Below, piece by piece: positions 8,458 through 17,287 of a DNA stretch of 64,000 bases. Origin of the DNA: Caldisericum exile_A (lineage in GTDB: Bacteria > Caldisericota > Caldisericia > Caldisericales > Caldisericaceae); contig NZ_JBLOBF010000006.1 in NCBI RefSeq assembly GCF_047785965.1, forward strand, positions 1 to 64,000, read 5' to 3'. Both the position numbers and the translations under genes were made by a program. Below the pieces are notes generated by a model that worked only from the letters and a program-made list of their open reading frames with translations, did not search any database and was not told the origin of the DNA. How positions within the stretch are numbered: position 1 is the stretch's first letter; the number at the start of each line of letters is the position of its first letter.

Positions 8458-9480
8458 CTAATTTTTCCTTCTCATTAAGGCAACGAAGAACGGGGCGCCC
8501 ACAAGACCTGTAAGAATCCCAATAGGAATTTCTGAAGGGAATGTAGTCCTTGAAATTGTATCGATTAACAATAAAAAAGCGCTACCAAAAAGTGCCGATA
8601 ATGGCAATACAAATCTATTATCATAACCTATGACAAACCTCACAATATGTGGAACGACAAGCCCAACCCAACCTATGACACCCCCTAAAGAGACAACTAT
8701 TGCAGTCTGAAGCGTTGTTATAGCGATAAGTGTTCGTTTTAGTACCTTTGGATTTTCTCCAAGACTTATTGCTTCTTCTTCTCCGAAAGAAAGAATATTA
8801 AGCTTCCATCCAAAGAAAGCAACAATCAATAAAAACAAAATAAGAATTGGACTAAAAGTATAGACTTCCTTAAGGGTAATTTGGGACAAACTTCCCATAA
8901 GCCAAAAAACTATCTGCGGCAACTTTGAAAATGGGTCTGCGACATACTTTAAAAATGAGGTAAAAGATTGAAAAAGACTTCCAACTACAAAGCCCGCAAG
9001 GACAAGCGTTATATTATCATTTTTTATTCTTGAAGCGCTCAGAGTTAGCAATACTGAAAGAATACCAAACGCAAATGCAAGTAATTCAACAACAACCAAA
9101 TTATTTGAAATAAGAATGCCTAACGCAGCTCCAAATCCAGCACCAGAAGAGACACCCAAAATATAAGAAGAAACAAGAGGGTTATTGAATATGCCTTGAT
9201 AAACAGCACCAGTTTCAGAAAGTGTTGCACCAATAAGAAGCGCTGCAATGATTCTTGGAATCCTTACATCGAGGATAACGGATTTGGGAACTCCTTCAAG
9301 TTTACCAGCAAAAAATAAAAAGACATCCCTAATGCTTATATTAAAACGCCCCAACAGAATTGAAAAAATTATAAGACCAATGTTTATGATAATTGAAAGT
9401 ATCAAAACACCAAAAAAACGGCTTTCCTTTGAAACTATTACTCTAACATTACTATTTTGCGTAGATGAAGGTCCTTCCAT
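8458..9480 (-). CDS. FecCD/BtuC-type ABC transporter permease
   Basis: 340-residue polytopic permease of the iron-siderophore, heme and cobalamin importer family. Visible family signatures are DVRIPRIIAALLIGATLSETGAVYQGIFNNPL near 70-100 and GWVGLVVPHIVRFVIG near 265-280. It is the last gene of a minus-strand operon with the ATPase and binding protein and overlaps the ATPase gene by 29 bases. The substrate is not determined by the sequence; corrinoid, heme and other metal chelates are all possible. Confidence 0.85.
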   Translation of the reverse strand: MEGPSSTQNSNVRVIVSKESRFFGVLILSIIINIGLIIFSILLGRFNISIRDVFLFFAGKLEGVPKSVILDVRIPRIIAALLIGATLSETGAVYQGIFNNPLVSSYILGVSSGAGFGAALGILISNNLVVVELLAFAFGILSVLLTLSASRIKNDNITLVLAGFVVGSLFQSFTSFLKYVADPFSKLPQIVFWLMGSLSQITLKEVYTFSPILILFLLIVAFFGWKLNILSFGEEEAISLGENPKVLKRTLIAITTLQTAIVVSLGGVIGWVGLVVPHIVRFVIGYDNRFVLPLSALFGSAFLLLIDTISRTTFPSEIPIGILTGLVGAPFFVALMRRKN

Positions 9481-10222
9481 TGATACTTACCTTTTCGACA
9501 TCAATACCATAAACATATTTAAGATTTTTTTCAGTTAGAACTTCCTCAGGTTTGCCTATTGCAACCATTTCTCCCTTTTTCATAAGAAGTATGCGATCTG
9601 ATACCTGAAGCGCTTCATTTGGATCATGAAGAGTCACAACAATTGTTTTCCCTTTCTTTTCTTTGAGTTCTATAATTTTTTGAAGTACCAGAGAAGCATT
9701 CTTAAAGTCAAGAAATGCAGTAGGCTCATCAAAAAGCATGACTTTTGATTCCTGTGCTAACGCTCTTGCAATGAGAACAAGCCTTAACTCGCCACCGCTT
9801 ATATCTGTGTAAGGTCTATCTTTAAGATGATAAATTCCAAGCTCTTCTAAAATCGAAAGCGCAATTCTTTTGTCAGATTCCTTTGGGAACATTGCATCCA
9901 TCTGCGGATTTCTTCCCATTAAAACCACATCAAAAACCGTGTAAGGTTGTGTTGCTCTATGAATTTGTGGCACCAATGAAACTGTTTTTGCAAGTTCATT
10001 ATAGGAGTATCGCCTTATATCTTTCCCAAGGATAAGCACAGTACCACCCCTCGGCTCAAGAATTTTTGAAAGCAACTTTAAAAATGTTGTCTTTCCGCTT
10101 CCATTTGGGCCAAGGAGGGCGAGCGTTTCGCCCTCCTTAACCTCTATCGAGAGACCTTTGAGTACCTCCGTATCAAAATAACCAAAATTCAAATTTTCGA
10201 TTTTTATCATATTAACTTCCAA
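9452..10222 (-). CDS. FecCD-associated ABC transporter ATPase
   Basis: 256-residue ATPase of the BtuD/FhuC type. Walker A GPNGSGKT (about 38-45), signature ISGGE, Walker B VMLFDEP and H-loop VTLHD are intact. It energises the FecCD-type permease encoded after it. The given start overlaps the binding-protein stop by 11 bases; Met5 at 10210 is an equally plausible start. Confidence 0.85.
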   Translation of the reverse strand: MEVNMIKIENLNFGYFDTEVLKGLSIEVKEGETLALLGPNGSGKTTFLKLLSKILEPRGGTVLILGKDIRRYSYNELAKTVSLVPQIHRATQPYTVFDVVLMGRNPQMDAMFPKESDKRIALSILEELGIYHLKDRPYTDISGGELRLVLIARALAQESKVMLFDEPTAFLDFKNASLVLQKIIELKEKKGKTIVVTLHDPNEALQVSDRILLMKKGEMVAIGKPEEVLTEKNLKYVYGIDVEKVSINGRTFIYAK

Positions 10223-11585
10223 GTATATACTTTAAATCCTCATCAGTCAAATTATAGTTAAATATTGCTTTGTAAAACTCTTTTGCTTCATTTTTCAAAT
10301 TGAAATTGACTTCATTTGGATAGAGGATATTTGAAAGCCACATAATGCCAAGTATTGACTCTGGCTCAGGAAGGTCATAAGAGCCTATGAACTGCGGCAT
10401 CACATAAACATTCTTGTTCTTAACTGCATTTACATTTTGAAGCACGCTATTTGAAAGGACCGACTGCACCGTGTCATTACAATATGGCGCAAGGATGATG
10501 TAATCAGAATTGTAGTTTAAGATTTGCTCAATAGATACATCTACTTTTCCGCCTTTAAGTGTTGATGTAACACTTACTCCGTTAGAGCGAGCGATAATTT
10601 CGTTTTGGATAAGCGATGAGCCTGCCGTTTGAGTAAGTCTACCAAGTGCAAAATAGACCTTCTTTTTATTCTGTAAATATTTTGTTTTGCTATCAATGTA
10701 ATTAAGTTTTGAATTCAAATATATAAGGGCATTTTTTGCTTCTGTAGGAGTGCCAAGAATTGTTCCCAAAAACTGGATTGATTTAAGAATACCCGAAACA
10801 GACTCTACATCAAGCAAAGCAACAGGAATCCCTACTTCAACTATCTTTTTAATTGGTGTAGTGGCATTTGTTATGACAAGATCCGGTTTAAACTTTAGGA
10901 TTGTTTCCACATTTGGATCTTTAAAACTACTTCCATCGGGTACGCTTTTTGCCTTTGGAAAAACTTTTGAAAAATTATCCATATTAAAGACCTTCGCAGT
11001 AGGAATTGCAACAATACAATCCTCTTTCTTTAAAGGAAACAGAAGGAGAGTTGCCATAGGATATAGAGAAACAATTTTATTAATCTTCTTTGGCACTATT
11101 ATTTTTCTTCCAGTTGTATCATATGCCTCCACAAGTTGCTTTGGAAGCTCAAAAGAATTACTTGAAATAATAGTCCCACCAAAAAGATTTACAATATCTT
11201 TTAAAGATAGAAGCATTCGTCCATTTTTAAGAATAGGCATTTCAATTTCGTCATTCTTTCCGTTTAATATCACGGTGCTTTTATTAACCCATAGATTAAC
11301 TTTTGTATCATTTAGAGTAATTGAAATTGACTTTTCCTTTGGGTTATAGGAAATTGTTCCACCTAATTCTTCTACAACTGCCCTTACGGGGATAAAAAGC
11401 ATATCTCCTTTTAGAATTGGTGCAACATCAAGTTTTTTTTCAAAATTATCAATCTTAAAAATGCTTGAGCCTTCCTTAAATGCGAAGGTTCCAGTTGGCA
11501 CATACGAAGCTCCTTTAAGAGGTGCATTTGGAAAAATACTAAGAATAAGTGCAAAAATAAGAATTAAAGCAAAAAATCTTTTCAT
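10212..11585 (-). CDS. Metal-chelate binding protein with N-terminal copper amine oxidase-like domain
   Basis: 457 residues. A signal peptide without lipobox (1-25) is followed by copper-amine-oxidase-N-like repeats (about 50-140); the second is degenerate (GRMLLSLKDIVNLFGG). A BtuF/FepB-like periplasmic-binding domain (about 165-430) then begins with KKINKIVSLYPMA and contains GIPVALLDVESV. It delivers a metal complex, such as a corrinoid, heme or siderophore, to the permease and ATPase encoded after it. This is one of three binding proteins in the window with the same N-terminal fusion. Confidence 0.82.
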   Translation of the reverse strand: MKRFFALILIFALILSIFPNAPLKGASYVPTGTFAFKEGSSIFKIDNFEKKLDVAPILKGDMLFIPVRAVVEELGGTISYNPKEKSISITLNDTKVNLWVNKSTVILNGKNDEIEMPILKNGRMLLSLKDIVNLFGGTIISSNSFELPKQLVEAYDTTGRKIIVPKKINKIVSLYPMATLLLFPLKKEDCIVAIPTAKVFNMDNFSKVFPKAKSVPDGSSFKDPNVETILKFKPDLVITNATTPIKKIVEVGIPVALLDVESVSGILKSIQFLGTILGTPTEAKNALIYLNSKLNYIDSKTKYLQNKKKVYFALGRLTQTAGSSLIQNEIIARSNGVSVTSTLKGGKVDVSIEQILNYNSDYIILAPYCNDTVQSVLSNSVLQNVNAVKNKNVYVMPQFIGSYDLPEPESILGIMWLSNILYPNEVNFNLKNEAKEFYKAIFNYNLTDEDLKYILGS

Positions 11586-12305
11586 TTATCTTACCTCCTT
11601 CTTTAAAACAATATATTCAATATACTTCTTAAAATTTGAAAGCTTTCCACCTTGTGAAATTGCATTAAGCACAAATTGCGGATGTTTAACAACAGAGGCG
11701 CCAATCACATCAACGCCATAATCAAATAGAACAGGTGATAGTGGTGTTGAAGGTCCAAAAACAATAGTTATTCCCTTTCGTTTAAGTGAAAGAAGACTTT
11801 CAAGGCTTTTGTTTGCAAGAGTTGAACCAGTTATAGCAACAATATCTGCTTCAGGAATGATGTAATATGCAGCAGTATCAATTGTATCGCCCTCACGTGG
11901 AGAACGCTCAAGCACAATAATTTCTTTAGCCTTAGCCCTCAGAGATTCGGAAATTGGAAAATGTCCGACAAAGACAACGCGCTTATCATAAGAAATGCTC
12001 TCTATGTAATCGAGCATGTTTAAATCTTCATAATTTTGAGGCACATCAAAAAGAGAATTAAGCGTTGCAACACCAATTGATACCTTTGTAAGATTAAATG
12101 TAAGCATATAATTAAGAAGCTCTTTTACGCTTTTTCCGATGAGATTTCCTGCATCTTCAACTTCATCATAAATACTTGAGTAAGTAAGAGAAATACCAAC
12201 ACCTTTCGATTGAACTGCACTCCAAACAACGCCTACCCTGACATCTTTTATAACCTCATAATGGTATGCCTTTACGTTTTCGATGAGGTCTTCATATAGT
12301 CCCAT
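11586..12305 (-). CDS. DUF4213/DUF364 putative heavy-metal chelation protein
   Basis: 239 residues similar in layout to DUF364 proteins: an N-terminal DUF4213-like part (about 1-95) and a C-terminal Rossmann-like part with VVFVGHFPIS and ITGSTLANKSLESLL. The family is annotated as putative heavy-metal chelation and often lies beside metal-chelate importers, as here. The exact reaction is unknown. Its start overlaps the THEP1-like gene by 34 bases and its stop touches the binding-protein gene, so all five genes form one operon. Confidence 0.75.
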   Translation of the reverse strand: MGLYEDLIENVKAYHYEVIKDVRVGVVWSAVQSKGVGISLTYSSIYDEVEDAGNLIGKSVKELLNYMLTFNLTKVSIGVATLNSLFDVPQNYEDLNMLDYIESISYDKRVVFVGHFPISESLRAKAKEIIVLERSPREGDTIDTAAYYIIPEADIVAITGSTLANKSLESLLSLKRKGITIVFGPSTPLSPVLFDYGVDVIGASVVKHPQFVLNAISQGGKLSNFKKYIEYIVLKKEVR

Positions 12306-12826
12306 ACATACCTCCAGATTTCTTCGGGCAAAGTGTCCCTATTTTCTTTGTTTACTTCAAAAATACTATCAGCCTTTTTTAAAGTATTTTCCAAAAATTC
12401 GTTTAATTCGGATTTTACAACATAAAAAACCAGTTTATCACTTTCAAGTACCTTAAAAACCATTTCTTTAAAGCGTAAGGCTTCTTTTTCGAGAAATCCA
12501 AGTTCATCCATAACAATTGCCTTACCGTATTGAAGCGCATCATGAAGTGCTTTCACTCCAACAGTTTCAAAAGAGTCTATAATAGGACGAATAACAAAAT
12601 TTTCATCAAAATAGCCAATTGTCCCTTTTTCAAGAGTCCTAAGGTTAACTATTTCGAAGCCTTTAAGAGCACTTTCTTTAATGATAGGCACAGTCCTAAA
12701 ACCAAACGGTTGCTCATTCAAATGAGACAATACTTTATTTAGGACAGTTGTTTTTCCAATTCCAATAGTGCCCGTAAGAGCAATCTTTAAATTAGGCAAA
12801 CTACTACTAAATTCAATTTTTTTCAT
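12272..12826 (-). CDS. THEP1-type nucleoside-triphosphatase
   Basis: 184 residues. Walker A GTIGIGKT (18-25) and the Walker B region AIVMDELGFLE match the THEP1/DUF265 family of small NTPases. The biological role of this family is not settled. It is the first gene of the metal-chelate importer operon and is preceded by a good promoter. An ATP/GTP-dependent step in handling the imported compound is conceivable (inference). Confidence 0.78.
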   Translation of the reverse strand: MKKIEFSSSLPNLKIALTGTIGIGKTTVLNKVLSHLNEQPFGFRTVPIIKESALKGFEIVNLRTLEKGTIGYFDENFVIRPIIDSFETVGVKALHDALQYGKAIVMDELGFLEKEALRFKEMVFKVLESDKLVFYVVKSELNEFLENTLKKADSIFEVNKENRDTLPEEIWRYVWDYMKTSSKT

Positions 12827-12849
12827 TTTGGCATCTCAATAGTCAGTAA

Positions 12850-12877
12850 ATTATACACTTTTTTGCCAATATGTCAA
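12850..12877 (-). promoter_or_regulatory. Promoter of the THEP1-DUF364-importer operon
   Basis: On the minus strand TTGACA (12877-12872), a 16-base spacer and TATAAT (12855-12850) form a near-perfect sigma-70-type promoter. The start site would lie about 17 bases before the THEP1 ATG. It diverges from the niaP promoter at a distance of about 33 bases. Confidence 0.8.
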
Positions 12878-12910
12878 GGTATTCAAAGAAATCAAAAATC
12901 CTACAGCTCT

Positions 12911-12938
12911 TTGACAAGTGTATATACATATGTATAAT
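12911..12938 (+). promoter_or_regulatory. niaP promoter with palindromic operator
   Basis: TTGACA (12911-12916), a 16-base spacer and TATAAT (12933-12938) form a strong promoter. The perfect 14-base palindrome TATACATATGTATA (12923-12936) overlaps the spacer and the -10 box. With niaR downstream, this palindrome is the natural candidate for the NiaR operator. Confidence 0.78.
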
Positions 12939-12956
12939 ATGGCGGAGGTTGATAGA

Positions 12957-14237
12957 ATGGATATAGAAGAATTTTTGGAAAAAAGGGGCTCAAAAAGCAT
13001 ACAAACAAAATTAGTGTTAATCGCTTCAACTTATTGGAGTTTCGTTGCGGGAGGAGTAATGGTTTTAAGCCTCACACTTCCAAAAATTGCTCAAACTTAT
13101 GGTTTACAAAGTACTGTTGCAAGCCTCATTGCATCTTTTACATTCCTCGGAATGCTTATAGGTGCAATTATTTCTGGGAATATTGCAGACATAATAGGAA
13201 GGAAGCCTTTAATGGGAGTTCTTGTTTCGATTGTGTCCATTTTTAGCGCTCTTACAGGATTAAAAGTTAATTTCTCAATACTTATTTTAATTAGATTTAT
13301 CACAGGACTTGGTCTTGGAGGGCTTTTACCTGTTGTAAATGCATATCTAACAGAATTTTTGCCAAAACTCGTAAGAGGGAGACTTCTTGTAATTCTTGAA
13401 GGCAGTTGGGCAATCGGCTCAATAATCATAGGTATTGTTGCAATTACCATTGGAAAAACCAATTATTCCATAACTTATGTTGTATTTCTACTGGGACTTT
13501 TAACGCTTATCTTCCTCAAGTTTATCCCTGAATCAATAAAATTTCTTCTTAAGAAAGGAAAAATTGATGAAGCAAAGAAAAATCTAAAACTTTTGGGAAT
13601 AGACTATGGGGGAACTTTAGAGATTACGAAAGAGGAAGTTCTTCAATTACCATTTTTAAATTTGTTTAGAGAAAAATATTTTCCAACAACACTTATGATT
13701 TTCTATGTTTGGTTTGTCATATCTTTTTCTTATTACGCATTCTTTACATGGCTTCCTAAAGTTATTTCAAGTTTAATTGGAACAGAAATCACAAAATCGA
13801 TAAACTATACCTTCACAATGTTAGTAATGCAACTTCCGGGATATTTGCTTGGTGCATACCTAATTGAAGCAATTGGACGAAAAAAGAGTTTGTTTATATC
13901 CCTTTTAGGAACATCCATTATGGCATTTATCTTTACAACATCAAAGACACCAAATCAAATTTTAATAAATGGAAGTCTTCTTACGATTTTCTGTATGAGT
14001 GCCTGGGGAATAATCTATGCATATACGCCTGAACTTTATCCAACAGAATTTAGAGCAACTGCAAATGGCTCTGCTGGAGCACTCGCAAGAGTCGCTGGAA
14101 TCCTTGCACCAATATTCATATCTTCTCAATTTAAAAATTTAGCTTTTGCAATCTCAACGCTTGGAGTTATACTTGTAATAGGTGGTATTCTTGTCCTTAT
14201 AATAGGAAAAGAAACTAAAGGTGAAAGTATAGGATGA
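12957..14237 (+). CDS. niaP: Major facilitator transporter, probable niacin transporter NiaP
   Basis: 426 residues with 12 predicted transmembrane helices and the MFS signatures GNIADIIGRKPLMG (between helices 2 and 3) and ALTGL...RFITGLGLGG. The start is set at 12957 because GGAGG (12944-12948) lies eight bases upstream and the promoter -10 box ends at 12938; an earlier in-frame ATG would precede the transcript. The stop overlaps niaR by four bases. MFS proteins of this type paired with the 3H-domain regulator NiaR are niacin importers, so the pairing, more than the sequence alone, gives the substrate. Confidence 0.78.
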   Translation: MDIEEFLEKRGSKSIQTKLVLIASTYWSFVAGGVMVLSLTLPKIAQTYGLQSTVASLIASFTFLGMLIGAIISGNIADIIGRKPLMGVLVSIVSIFSALTGLKVNFSILILIRFITGLGLGGLLPVVNAYLTEFLPKLVRGRLLVILEGSWAIGSIIIGIVAITIGKTNYSITYVVFLLGLLTLIFLKFIPESIKFLLKKGKIDEAKKNLKLLGIDYGGTLEITKEEVLQLPFLNLFREKYFPTTLMIFYVWFVISFSYYAFFTWLPKVISSLIGTEITKSINYTFTMLVMQLPGYLLGAYLIEAIGRKKSLFISLLGTSIMAFIFTTSKTPNQILINGSLLTIFCMSAWGIIYAYTPELYPTEFRATANGSAGALARVAGILAPIFISSQFKNLAFAISTLGVILVIGGILVLIIGKETKGESIG

Positions 14238-14740
14238 AAGAAAAAGAAGGACGTATTAAAGAGATTTTAAAATTACTTGAAGATAACGTGCCTATAAGTG
14301 GCACTGTCCTTGCAAACAAACTTGGAGTAACACGACAAATAATCGTACAGGACATTGCGGTCCTTAAAAGCAGAGGCTATAACATTATCTCAACTGCAAG
14401 GGGATACATATTAAATAGCAAAACACCAAAGTTTGTAAGACTTGTTGCAGTCAAGCATGAGAAAAGCGATATAAGAAAAGAACTGGAAATTATTGTTTCA
14501 AACGGGGGAGAGGTGTTAGATGTTATTGTTGAGCATCCCGTATACGGAGAGATAAAAGGATACCTCAATTTAAAGACACTTGATGATGTAAAAGCATTTA
14601 TTACCGCTATGGAAACTTCTCACGCTGAACCTCTTTTAACACTCTCCCATGGTATTCACCTTCACCACATCGGTGGAGAATCAGAGGAAATCCTTGATAG
14701 AATTGAGCAAAAATTAAAAGAAGAAGGAATATTACTTTAA
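14234..14740 (+). CDS. niaR: NiaR-like transcriptional repressor of NAD biosynthesis (HTH and 3H domain)
   Basis: 168 residues: an N-terminal winged helix (about 5-60, VPISGTVLANKLGVTRQIIVQDIAVLKSRGY) and a C-terminal 3H domain (about 65-168). The His-rich elements HPVYGEI and LSHGIHLHHIGGE are those that bind metal and nicotinic acid in the family. NiaR represses niacin uptake and NAD synthesis when nicotinic acid is plentiful. It is co-transcribed with the transporter and probably binds the palindrome in their shared promoter. nadE (27.7-28.6 kb) is another possible target. Confidence 0.85.
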   Translation: MKEKEGRIKEILKLLEDNVPISGTVLANKLGVTRQIIVQDIAVLKSRGYNIISTARGYILNSKTPKFVRLVAVKHEKSDIRKELEIIVSNGGEVLDVIVEHPVYGEIKGYLNLKTLDDVKAFITAMETSHAEPLLTLSHGIHLHHIGGESEEILDRIEQKLKEEGILL

Positions 14741-14794
14741 AGTAAAGATTAGTCAAGGAGTTTTAAGATATTAACAAAAACTTGAAAATTCTAA

Positions 14795-15335
14795 AAGCTC
14801 TCATGGCTACGCCACTTCGGAATGACAACCATTTTGAGGGGGCAACAACCCCCCTCAATACTCCCCCAAAACTGAGGAGATTCCTCGCCTTCGGCTTCGG
14901 AACGACAAATAAAAATCGGCTTCAGAATGACAGAAATTGCTTTCGGAATGACAAGGAAAAATTGGCTTCTGAATGACAAATGAAAGTGAAAAGTTATTCT
15001 TTTTGTTTTTAGGGGGAAAGTTAGAAGGGGGCACACCCCCCTTCCATCGATTGTCATTTCGACGAACGTAGTGAGGAGAAATCTCCTCCTTTTGGGGTAG
15101 TCCGAAGGGGGACTTTTACCCCTTCGAGTAATAGAAATCTCCTCCTTTTAGGGGGAGTTAGAGGGGGAGAATTTCAAATCCCCCTCTAAATTGAAAACCG
15201 CCCCCTCAACACTCCCCCTAATAATAATTTTGCCTTGGGGGGTAAGTTAGAAAGGGGGTACCCCTTTCTAATGGTTGATGGGGGACTTTTACCCCCTCCA
15301 ATATAAACAGAGGAGATATCTCCTCAGTTTTGGTA
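14795..15335. repeat. Mosaic palindromic intergenic repeat cluster 3
   Basis: The second-longest cluster, about 540 bases. It holds GGCTACGCCACTTCGGAATGACA, several GGAATGACA copies in tandem (14895-14975), a TCATTTCGACGAACGTAGTGAGGAGAAATC stem-loop (modules ATTTC and GAAAT) and repeated blocks rich in G5 and C5 runs. No gene is credible inside it. Confidence 0.85.
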
Positions 15336-15459
15336 AATCATTGGGTAGACAATTTCCTTCTTCAGATTAAAAGAAAAGGCTACTCACTACATTTCGAGTG
15401 GCAAGTAAATGACTATCCTCTATTTGAATTGGGTGAGTTTTAATGGAGATGCTCTCATC

Positions 15460-15476
15460 AAAATGATTATCATTTT
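15460..15476. promoter_or_regulatory. Fur-family-like operator
   Basis: AAAATGATTATCATTTT is a perfect 17-base palindrome that contains the core of the Fur box (AATGATTATCATT). It lies about 95 bases upstream of the promoter of the DUF952 gene. A second small palindrome, GTATTGCAATAC, follows at 15479-15490. The regulated gene is uncertain. Confidence 0.55.
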
Positions 15477-15570
15477 AGGTATTGCAATACATACCGTAAG
15501 TTAGGTGAACTCAAAGTTAAGTTCAATTACATTATTTAATTATATAATAAACATAAGATCGCTTAAAAAA

Positions 15571-15599
15571 TTGAACACACATTAACATTTTGGTAAAAT
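15571..15599 (+). promoter_or_regulatory. Promoter of the DUF952 gene
   Basis: TTGAAC (15571-15576), a 17-base spacer and TAAAAT (15594-15599), followed by a ribosome site AGAGGTGAT before the ATG at 15619. Confidence 0.65.
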
Positions 15600-15618
15600 G
15601 AGCTAAGAGGTGATAGCT

Positions 15619-15975
15619 ATGTTGATTTTGCATATTGCAAAACATGAAGATTGGGAGAATGCCTTGACAAAGGGCGAATATAGCCCGGTAAGTTTGTCTC
15701 TTGAAGGTTTTATTCACTGTTCTACTCCTGAACAGATAATCAAAATAGCTAATTCTAATTTTAAGAATGAAAAAGGTTTAGTTTTGCTCTGTATTGATTC
15801 CTCAAAAGTTAAGGCTCACATTCGTTTTGAAAGTGGTGGATATGACTATTATCCACACATTTACGGAGCACTTAATCTTGATGCTGTTGTGAAAACAATT
15901 GAATTTGAACCTGGGTCAGATGGAAATTTTACTCTCCCCCAGGAAGTAAATGAGCTTGTTAAATTGTTAAAATAA
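15619..15975 (+). CDS. DUF952 family protein
   Basis: 118 residues. The family pattern is visible: an N-terminal HIAKHEDWENA, then GFIHCSTPEQI, a VLLCID strand and PHIYGALNLDAV. DUF952 proteins have a fold related to ADP-ribosyltransferases but no proven common activity. The start at 15619 is preferred because AGAGGTGAT lies five bases upstream; the GTG at 15610 is inside that site. It stands alone between a repeat cluster and the convergent thiolase operon. Confidence 0.8.
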   Translation: MLILHIAKHEDWENALTKGEYSPVSLSLEGFIHCSTPEQIIKIANSNFKNEKGLVLLCIDSSKVKAHIRFESGGYDYYPHIYGALNLDAVVKTIEFEPGSDGNFTLPQEVNELVKLLK

Positions 15976-16041
15976 TAATGTAAAGCATTCATCACTCAAA
16001 ACTTTCACTTAAAGGCAAGGATACTTTTAGCAATAAAGTTA

Positions 16042-16062
16042 AAGGAAGGCTATGCTTTCCTT
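16042..16062 (-). terminator. Possible terminator of the 11-gene minus-strand operon
   Basis: AAGGAAAGC and GCCTTCCTT (minus strand) pair with one mismatch around ATA, 40 bases past the thiolase stop. The T tract is weak (TAACTTTATT). Confidence 0.4.
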
Positions 16063-16101
16063 CAACAAAAGTATGAAGAAAATAGTTTTGTTCTTACCCT
16101 T

Positions 16102-17274
16102 CTATACCCTTTCAAAGATTACCGCTATACCCTGCCCACCGCCAATACAAAGTGACACAAGTCCGTACTTTGCATTGCGTAATTTTAACTCGTGAAGAAT
16201 TTTCGTTGTGAGGATTGCACCTGTTGCGCCAATCGGGTGTCCCAAAGCAATTGCACCGCCATTAACATTAAGTTTCTCTCTGGGAATATTAAGCTCCTTT
16301 TGAATTGCAAGAGCAATTGCAGCAAAGGCCTCATTAATTTCAAAAAGGTCGATATCATTAATCTCAAGGCCTGCTAAACCTAACGCCTTTCTAATTGCAA
16401 AAACAGGTGCAATGCCGAAGAAATTTGGATCAACTGCTGAAATCGCATAAGACACAACACGCCCAAACACAGGGAGATTATATTTTTTAACAGCATCTTC
16501 ATCTGAAATAATCATTGATGCTGCTCCACTATTTAGAGATGGAGCATTTCCTGCAGTAATTGTGCCACCCTCTTTGAAAGCAGGTTTAAGTGTTGAAAGT
16601 TTTTCGATTGTTGTGTCGGGACGCACAGTTTCATCTGTGTCAAATACATTTCCATTTGGCAAAGTTATTGGGACAATCTGACTTTTGAACTTACCGTCGT
16701 TAATCGCCTTTGCTGCTTTCATATGACTTTCGTAGGCAAATTCATCCTGCTGTGCGCGTGTAATCCCATACTTGGGAACGAGATACTCATCTGTGATAAG
16801 TCCTGAGTGTTTATTTGTAAATGCGTCATTGAGACCGTCCAAAAGAATTTCATCATAAAGTTTTGTGTCACCAAGTCTAAACCCGTATCTTGCATTAGGA
16901 AGGATATATGGCGCCTGATCCATATTCTCCATTCCTCCTGCAATAATAGATGATGCATACCCCGATTGAATTTCCATTGTAGCCGATACAATTGCCTGTA
17001 GACCAGAGCCACAAACCCTGTTTATTGTCATTGCAGGCACGGTTTCGCTTACACCCCCAAATATTGCAGCCTGCCTTGCCGGGTTCATCTTTTCTCCAGT
17101 AAGAAGCACATTCCCGAAAATTACATCATCAAACACATCGTTCGGGATTTTTGTCTCCTCAAGAATCTTTTTCACAATTGCACCTGCAATTTTTGTTGCA
17201 GGAATATCCTTTAAACTTCCGCCAAATTTTCCTGTAGGACTTCTTAAAGGTAAACTGATATAGACATCTTTCAT
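16102..17274 (-). CDS. Acetyl-CoA acetyltransferase (thiolase)
   Basis: 390 residues, the normal size of type II thiolases. The nucleophile is Cys88 in NRVCGSG, the histidine is His346 in GHPIGATGA and the second cysteine is Cys376 in CIGGGQG. It makes or cleaves acetoacetyl-CoA or a related 3-oxoacyl-CoA in the cytoplasm. As the last gene of an operon with a CoA-transferase, ketoreductase, KAS III-like protein and Liv transporter, a catabolic role (thiolytic cleavage of an imported acid) is likely. Confidence 0.88.
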   Translation of the reverse strand: MKDVYISLPLRSPTGKFGGSLKDIPATKIAGAIVKKILEETKIPNDVFDDVIFGNVLLTGEKMNPARQAAIFGGVSETVPAMTINRVCGSGLQAIVSATMEIQSGYASSIIAGGMENMDQAPYILPNARYGFRLGDTKLYDEILLDGLNDAFTNKHSGLITDEYLVPKYGITRAQQDEFAYESHMKAAKAINDGKFKSQIVPITLPNGNVFDTDETVRPDTTIEKLSTLKPAFKEGGTITAGNAPSLNSGAASMIISDEDAVKKYNLPVFGRVVSYAISAVDPNFFGIAPVFAIRKALGLAGLEINDIDLFEINEAFAAIALAIQKELNIPREKLNVNGGAIALGHPIGATGAILTTKILHELKLRNAKYGLVSLCIGGGQGIAVIFERV

Positions 17275-17287
17275 TAGTTCTTCCTCC

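Noticed and set aside
12918..12956. Extended N terminus of NiaP from the first ATG
   Set aside because: It lies over the promoter -10 box and so would not be transcribed; the ATG at 12957 has a proper ribosome site.
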